From contig CANHBE010000127.1 in NCBI GenBank assembly GCA_947458575.1, positions 1-7,443 of the forward strand: 7,443 nucleotides of DNA. The letters run 5' to 3'. The notes beneath the pieces are model-generated. The model was not told the DNA's origin. It worked only from the letters and a program-made list of their open reading frames with translations, and did not search any database. This DNA is from Flavobacteriaceae bacterium. Lineage in GTDB: Bacteria; Bacteroidota; Bacteroidia; Flavobacteriales; Flavobacteriaceae. The first letter of the stretch is position 1, and each line of letters starts with the position of its first letter. Shown here piece by piece: positions 5,408 to 7,443 of this stretch. The position numbers were made by a program, and so were the translations under genes.

Positions 5408-6121
5408 ATGAGAAATTTAAGCGACAAAGGTTTTTCTCCAAACGAAAGGTTCTCAAGAGGCTCGACAAAGAATGCAATCCAACTTACCAATGGTGACGTC
5501 ATCAGAGTTGTTGCTGACTATGATAAAATGATTAAAGTCTTAAATATCATGATCCGAATCCAAGACCAGAAAAACTGCGACCGTATAATGTTTTTTACAC
5601 TCGACAAGGTTTTGGCTGCCAAATTCAATCGAGAGTGGGTGAGGGTCCGTATGATCACGAAGAAACCGGATCACATCTATCTTTTTGAGTCGAAGACCGA
5701 CACCTATGTTGGATGCGTTGCGCGCGACCTTGAGCCTGCGGGCGACCTTGCGAGCAAAACAGCAGCTGACTGGAAGAGTCACCAAGATTTTCACGAAATG
5801 AAAAAGGAACACGAACGGTATCGTCAAGAAAAGTACAATAAAGTTATGGACGGGATTGATCAAGTAAATGCCGTGATCGACAAAGCAGCCTTACCGCCTG
5901 AGACATCAGAAACCGGAGGACTGATAATACCCGAGGAAGAGAAACGATTAGAAGCCGAAAGCCAAGAAGAATGCGGGGGAGGAGTTACCGTGCCAGAGGA
6001 AGAAACCAAGTCCGAATCAGCTTCAGCAACTGAACAATGCTTCGAAGGAGACTTGGAGGTCGTTTATGTTGAAACACTAACCGACTCCGAAGTTGATTAC
6101 GAAGAGTTGGAAATTGCTTAA
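5408..6121 (+). CDS. Probable detached C-terminal domain of the Mu-like transposase
   Basis: A 237-residue protein in the same frame as the transposase, starting 9 nt after its TAA. The opening residues (NLSDKGFSPNERF) match the segment that normally follows the catalytic core in Mu-like transposases (SP.E.f). Residues 50-108 resemble the small beta-barrel of the Mu-transposase C domain (WVRVRMITKKPDHIYLFES, TYVGCVARDLEPAGDL), followed by a charged helix (about 119-160; FHEMKKEHERYRQEKYNKV). The last 75 residues are strongly acidic and contain a degenerate tandem duplication (IIPEEEKRLEAESQEEC and VTVPEEETKSESASATEQC). In MuA and TnsB the C-terminal tail contacts the ATPase partner, so this tail may bind the ATPase encoded next (inference). 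It may be made by re-initiation at the ATG, by stop-codon readthrough, or the stop may be a recent mutation. Confidence 0.7.
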   Translation: MRNLSDKGFSPNERFSRGSTKNAIQLTNGDVIRVVADYDKMIKVLNIMIRIQDQKNCDRIMFFTLDKVLAAKFNREWVRVRMITKKPDHIYLFESKTDTYVGCVARDLEPAGDLASKTAADWKSHQDFHEMKKEHERYRQEKYNKVMDGIDQVNAVIDKAALPPETSETGGLIIPEEEKRLEAESQEECGGGVTVPEEETKSESASATEQCFEGDLEVVYVETLTDSEVDYEELEIA

Positions 6122-6143
6122 TACACACTAACAAAATACCATT

Positions 6144-6863
6144 ATGAAAAAAATAACAATTAAAGATTGGGTGATTCTAAAGACTGAGAATTACAACATT
6201 ATTACGGAGAAATTGAACAAAGCCCACACTTATGCATTACTCACTTGTATAATTGGCTTTCCTGGTGCCGGTAAAACAACCACATTTAGGAACTATAGAG
6301 CGAGCCAACAAGGAAGAGAAGTTGTATACATTTGTCTGGATGTAAGTTTCAACACAAAAGACTTCTACGTGGCGCTCTTGAGAGAACTAGGAGTTCCAGA
6401 CTATGGGTATGATGTCCCAATAAAATTTCTGGCCACAAAGATTACAGAAACAATCAAGGAGAGGGGAGAACCAGTGCTTATTATTATCGATGATGCGGGA
6501 CGTTTCACGGCTAAGATGATGGAATGGTTTCAACTTATTTATGATTCTGAAAACTGCGGGCTCGTACTTTCTGGCACGAAAAAATTCAAAGACGATTTTG
6601 AGGGCTGGGTGAAACAAAATCGCCTAGGCGTTCCAGAACTGGGATCTCGTATCGATGAGTGGGTAATTTTAAAAGAGCCAACGAAAGAAGAGATGCAAAA
6701 AGTTGCGCAAAAAAATGGCGTGTCTGATTCTACAGTGATGGGTAAGTTGCTCAATGAATGCAAAGACTATAGGCGTCTAACTAAAAAGATCATCGAGCTG
6801 AGAATTAATCAAGTTAATAATGCCAAACGAGCGAAAGAAGAACAAGGAGTTTCTGCTGAATAG
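6144..6863 (+). CDS. MuB/TnsC-like AAA+ ATPase (transposition regulator)
   Basis: A 239-residue P-loop ATPase of the AAA_22 type that accompanies Mu-, Tn7- and Tn5053-like transposases. Such proteins form ATP-dependent filaments on target DNA and activate the transposase there. Walker A is GFPGAGKTT (residues 38-46), Walker B is VLIIIDDAG (111-119, D116/D117), a sensor-1-like strand is GLVLSGT (139-145), and R169 in LGSRIDEWVI sits where the arginine finger is found in the family. The C-terminal helices (about 180-228; TKEEMQKVAQK to KKIIELRINQ) form the lid. There is no extra N-terminal helix-turn-helix domain as in MuB; the length fits short TniB-like relatives. It follows the transposase C-terminal gene by 22 nt and is followed after 12 nt, in the same frame, by the next gene, so all are likely co-transcribed. 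Confidence 0.88.
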   Translation: MKKITIKDWVILKTENYNIITEKLNKAHTYALLTCIIGFPGAGKTTTFRNYRASQQGREVVYICLDVSFNTKDFYVALLRELGVPDYGYDVPIKFLATKITETIKERGEPVLIIIDDAGRFTAKMMEWFQLIYDSENCGLVLSGTKKFKDDFEGWVKQNRLGVPELGSRIDEWVILKEPTKEEMQKVAQKNGVSDSTVMGKLLNECKDYRRLTKKIIELRINQVNNAKRAKEEQGVSAE

Positions 6864-6875
6864 AACAAGTTTTTT

Positions 6876-7443
6876 ATGACAACAGATAATGTATATGTGA
6901 TGCTTCCGAGGCTTAAGACATTTCGGTTACTAGTAAAGTCAGCCTTAGAAATCAGCAGCAACAAGATAAAAGTTAAGACTGATCAGCAGATTCTTACAAG
7001 TAATTTTCAGCCGAAATATTATTTTTCTAAAACAGAACTAAAAAAATTCGATCATTTGCCCTCCAAACTAGCTAAAATGGTAACTGAGGCGGATGTCGAC
7101 ACAACTAGTATTAATACTAAAAAACTGAGAGACCGATTCGGAAAAGGCGAGTGGCGAGGACAAACTCCATTCGGACACAAAAAACATTCAGACGGTTCAA
7201 TGCGGCCTTGCCACAAAATATTTATAGTCTCCTTTGTCTTCAATACTTTTATTCAAACAAGATCCCTTCTTGTGACTCGTAAAGCATTAGCATCTTTTGG
7301 TGTTGATTTAATTGAAAACAGGATACTTCATTTATTGCAGAATGGTGTCTATTGTGGAGTGATGACTCACGGCTTCGAGAAATTGAATTTAGAAAAGATA
7401 TTTAAACCAGTAGTATCAGAAGCATTGTTTGATTCTGTTCAGA
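6876..7443 (+). CDS. Serine-recombinase DNA-binding ('recombinase') domain protein without visible catalytic domain, partial
   Basis: The frame is open from the ATG at 6876 to the right edge (189 residues seen). Residues 1-85 are not recognised. From about residue 86 the protein follows the 'recombinase' DNA-binding domain of large serine recombinases: a start motif (RFGKGEWRGQTPFGHKK, then DG), a long helical middle (KIFIVSFVFNTFIQTRSLLV, RKALASFGVDL), the characteristic QNGVYCGVM (compare L.NP.Y.G..) and PVVSEALFDSVQ (compare pIIs.elF..vq). The resolvase catalytic domain that normally precedes it, with its YxRVS-type serine motif, is absent: the frame starts 12 nt after the ATPase stop. A catalytic domain could still lie beyond the right edge, as in IS607-type enzymes that bind DNA N-terminally. 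In Tn5053-like elements this place holds target-selection (tniQ) and resolvase (tniR) genes, so a role in target or site recognition is plausible but inferred. Confidence 0.65.
   Translation, partial: MTTDNVYVMLPRLKTFRLLVKSALEISSNKIKVKTDQQILTSNFQPKYYFSKTELKKFDHLPSKLAKMVTEADVDTTSINTKKLRDRFGKGEWRGQTPFGHKKHSDGSMRPCHKIFIVSFVFNTFIQTRSLLVTRKALASFGVDLIENRILHLLQNGVYCGVMTHGFEKLNLEKIFKPVVSEALFDSVQ

Noticed and set aside
5540..5863. 107-residue minus-strand open frame with hydrophobic N-terminus
   Set aside because: It is antisense to the transposase C-terminal gene, whose same-frame continuity with the transposase marks it as the real one.
6387..7243. Minus-strand open frames opposite the ATPase and the last gene
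   Set aside because: They overlap genes with clear Walker motifs or recombinase-domain motifs on the plus strand and show no family features.
6876..7443. Identification of the last protein as TniQ/TnsD
   Set aside because: The motifs fit the serine recombinase DNA-binding domain better, and no zinc-finger cysteine pattern of TniQ is visible.

Overview
The window looks like an accessory, mobile-element-rich stretch of a Bacteroidota genome. It is AT-rich, the start codons mostly lack Shine-Dalgarno sequences, and the small ribbon-helix-helix and XRE proteins are of a type common in that phylum. This assignment is an inference from style; no ribosomal or other phylogenetic marker is present. 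There are no tRNA, rRNA or CRISPR features.

Left part (1-2415). A tyrosine recombinase on the minus strand runs off the left edge; its visible part ends in the box I arginine motif. Across an AT-rich intergenic stretch with repeats, a small ribbon-helix-helix protein (916-1155) is divergently encoded. Next comes a small regulated module: a frameshifted copy (1341-1579) and an intact copy (2188-2415) of the same short protein family flank a minus-strand XRE regulator (1566-1799). Three upstream regions in this module share sequence around a GGTT-N12-AACC dyad, which suggests one common regulator.

Right part (2521-7443). This resembles the early region of a Mu-like transposable phage or a Tn7/Tn5053-type transposon. 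A minus-strand XRE repressor (2521-2865) has two 17-bp TTGG-N9-CCAA dyads at its upstream region. Rightward genes follow: an unrecognised 191-residue protein, a DDE transposase, a protein that looks like the detached C-terminal domain of that transposase, a MuB/TnsC-like AAA ATPase, and a protein cut by the right edge. That last protein carries the DNA-binding 'recombinase' domain of large serine recombinases but no catalytic serine domain in the visible part.

How it may work together (inference). The repressor would hold the rightward operon silent. The transposase core, its separate C-terminal partner and the ATPase would form the transposition machine. The recombinase-like protein could choose or recognise a target in the way TniQ/TnsD proteins do elsewhere. 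The two most interesting points are the transposase split by one in-frame TAA with the second half restarting 9 nt later, and the serine-recombinase DNA-binding domain, apparently without catalysis, sitting where a target selector or resolvase would be expected.
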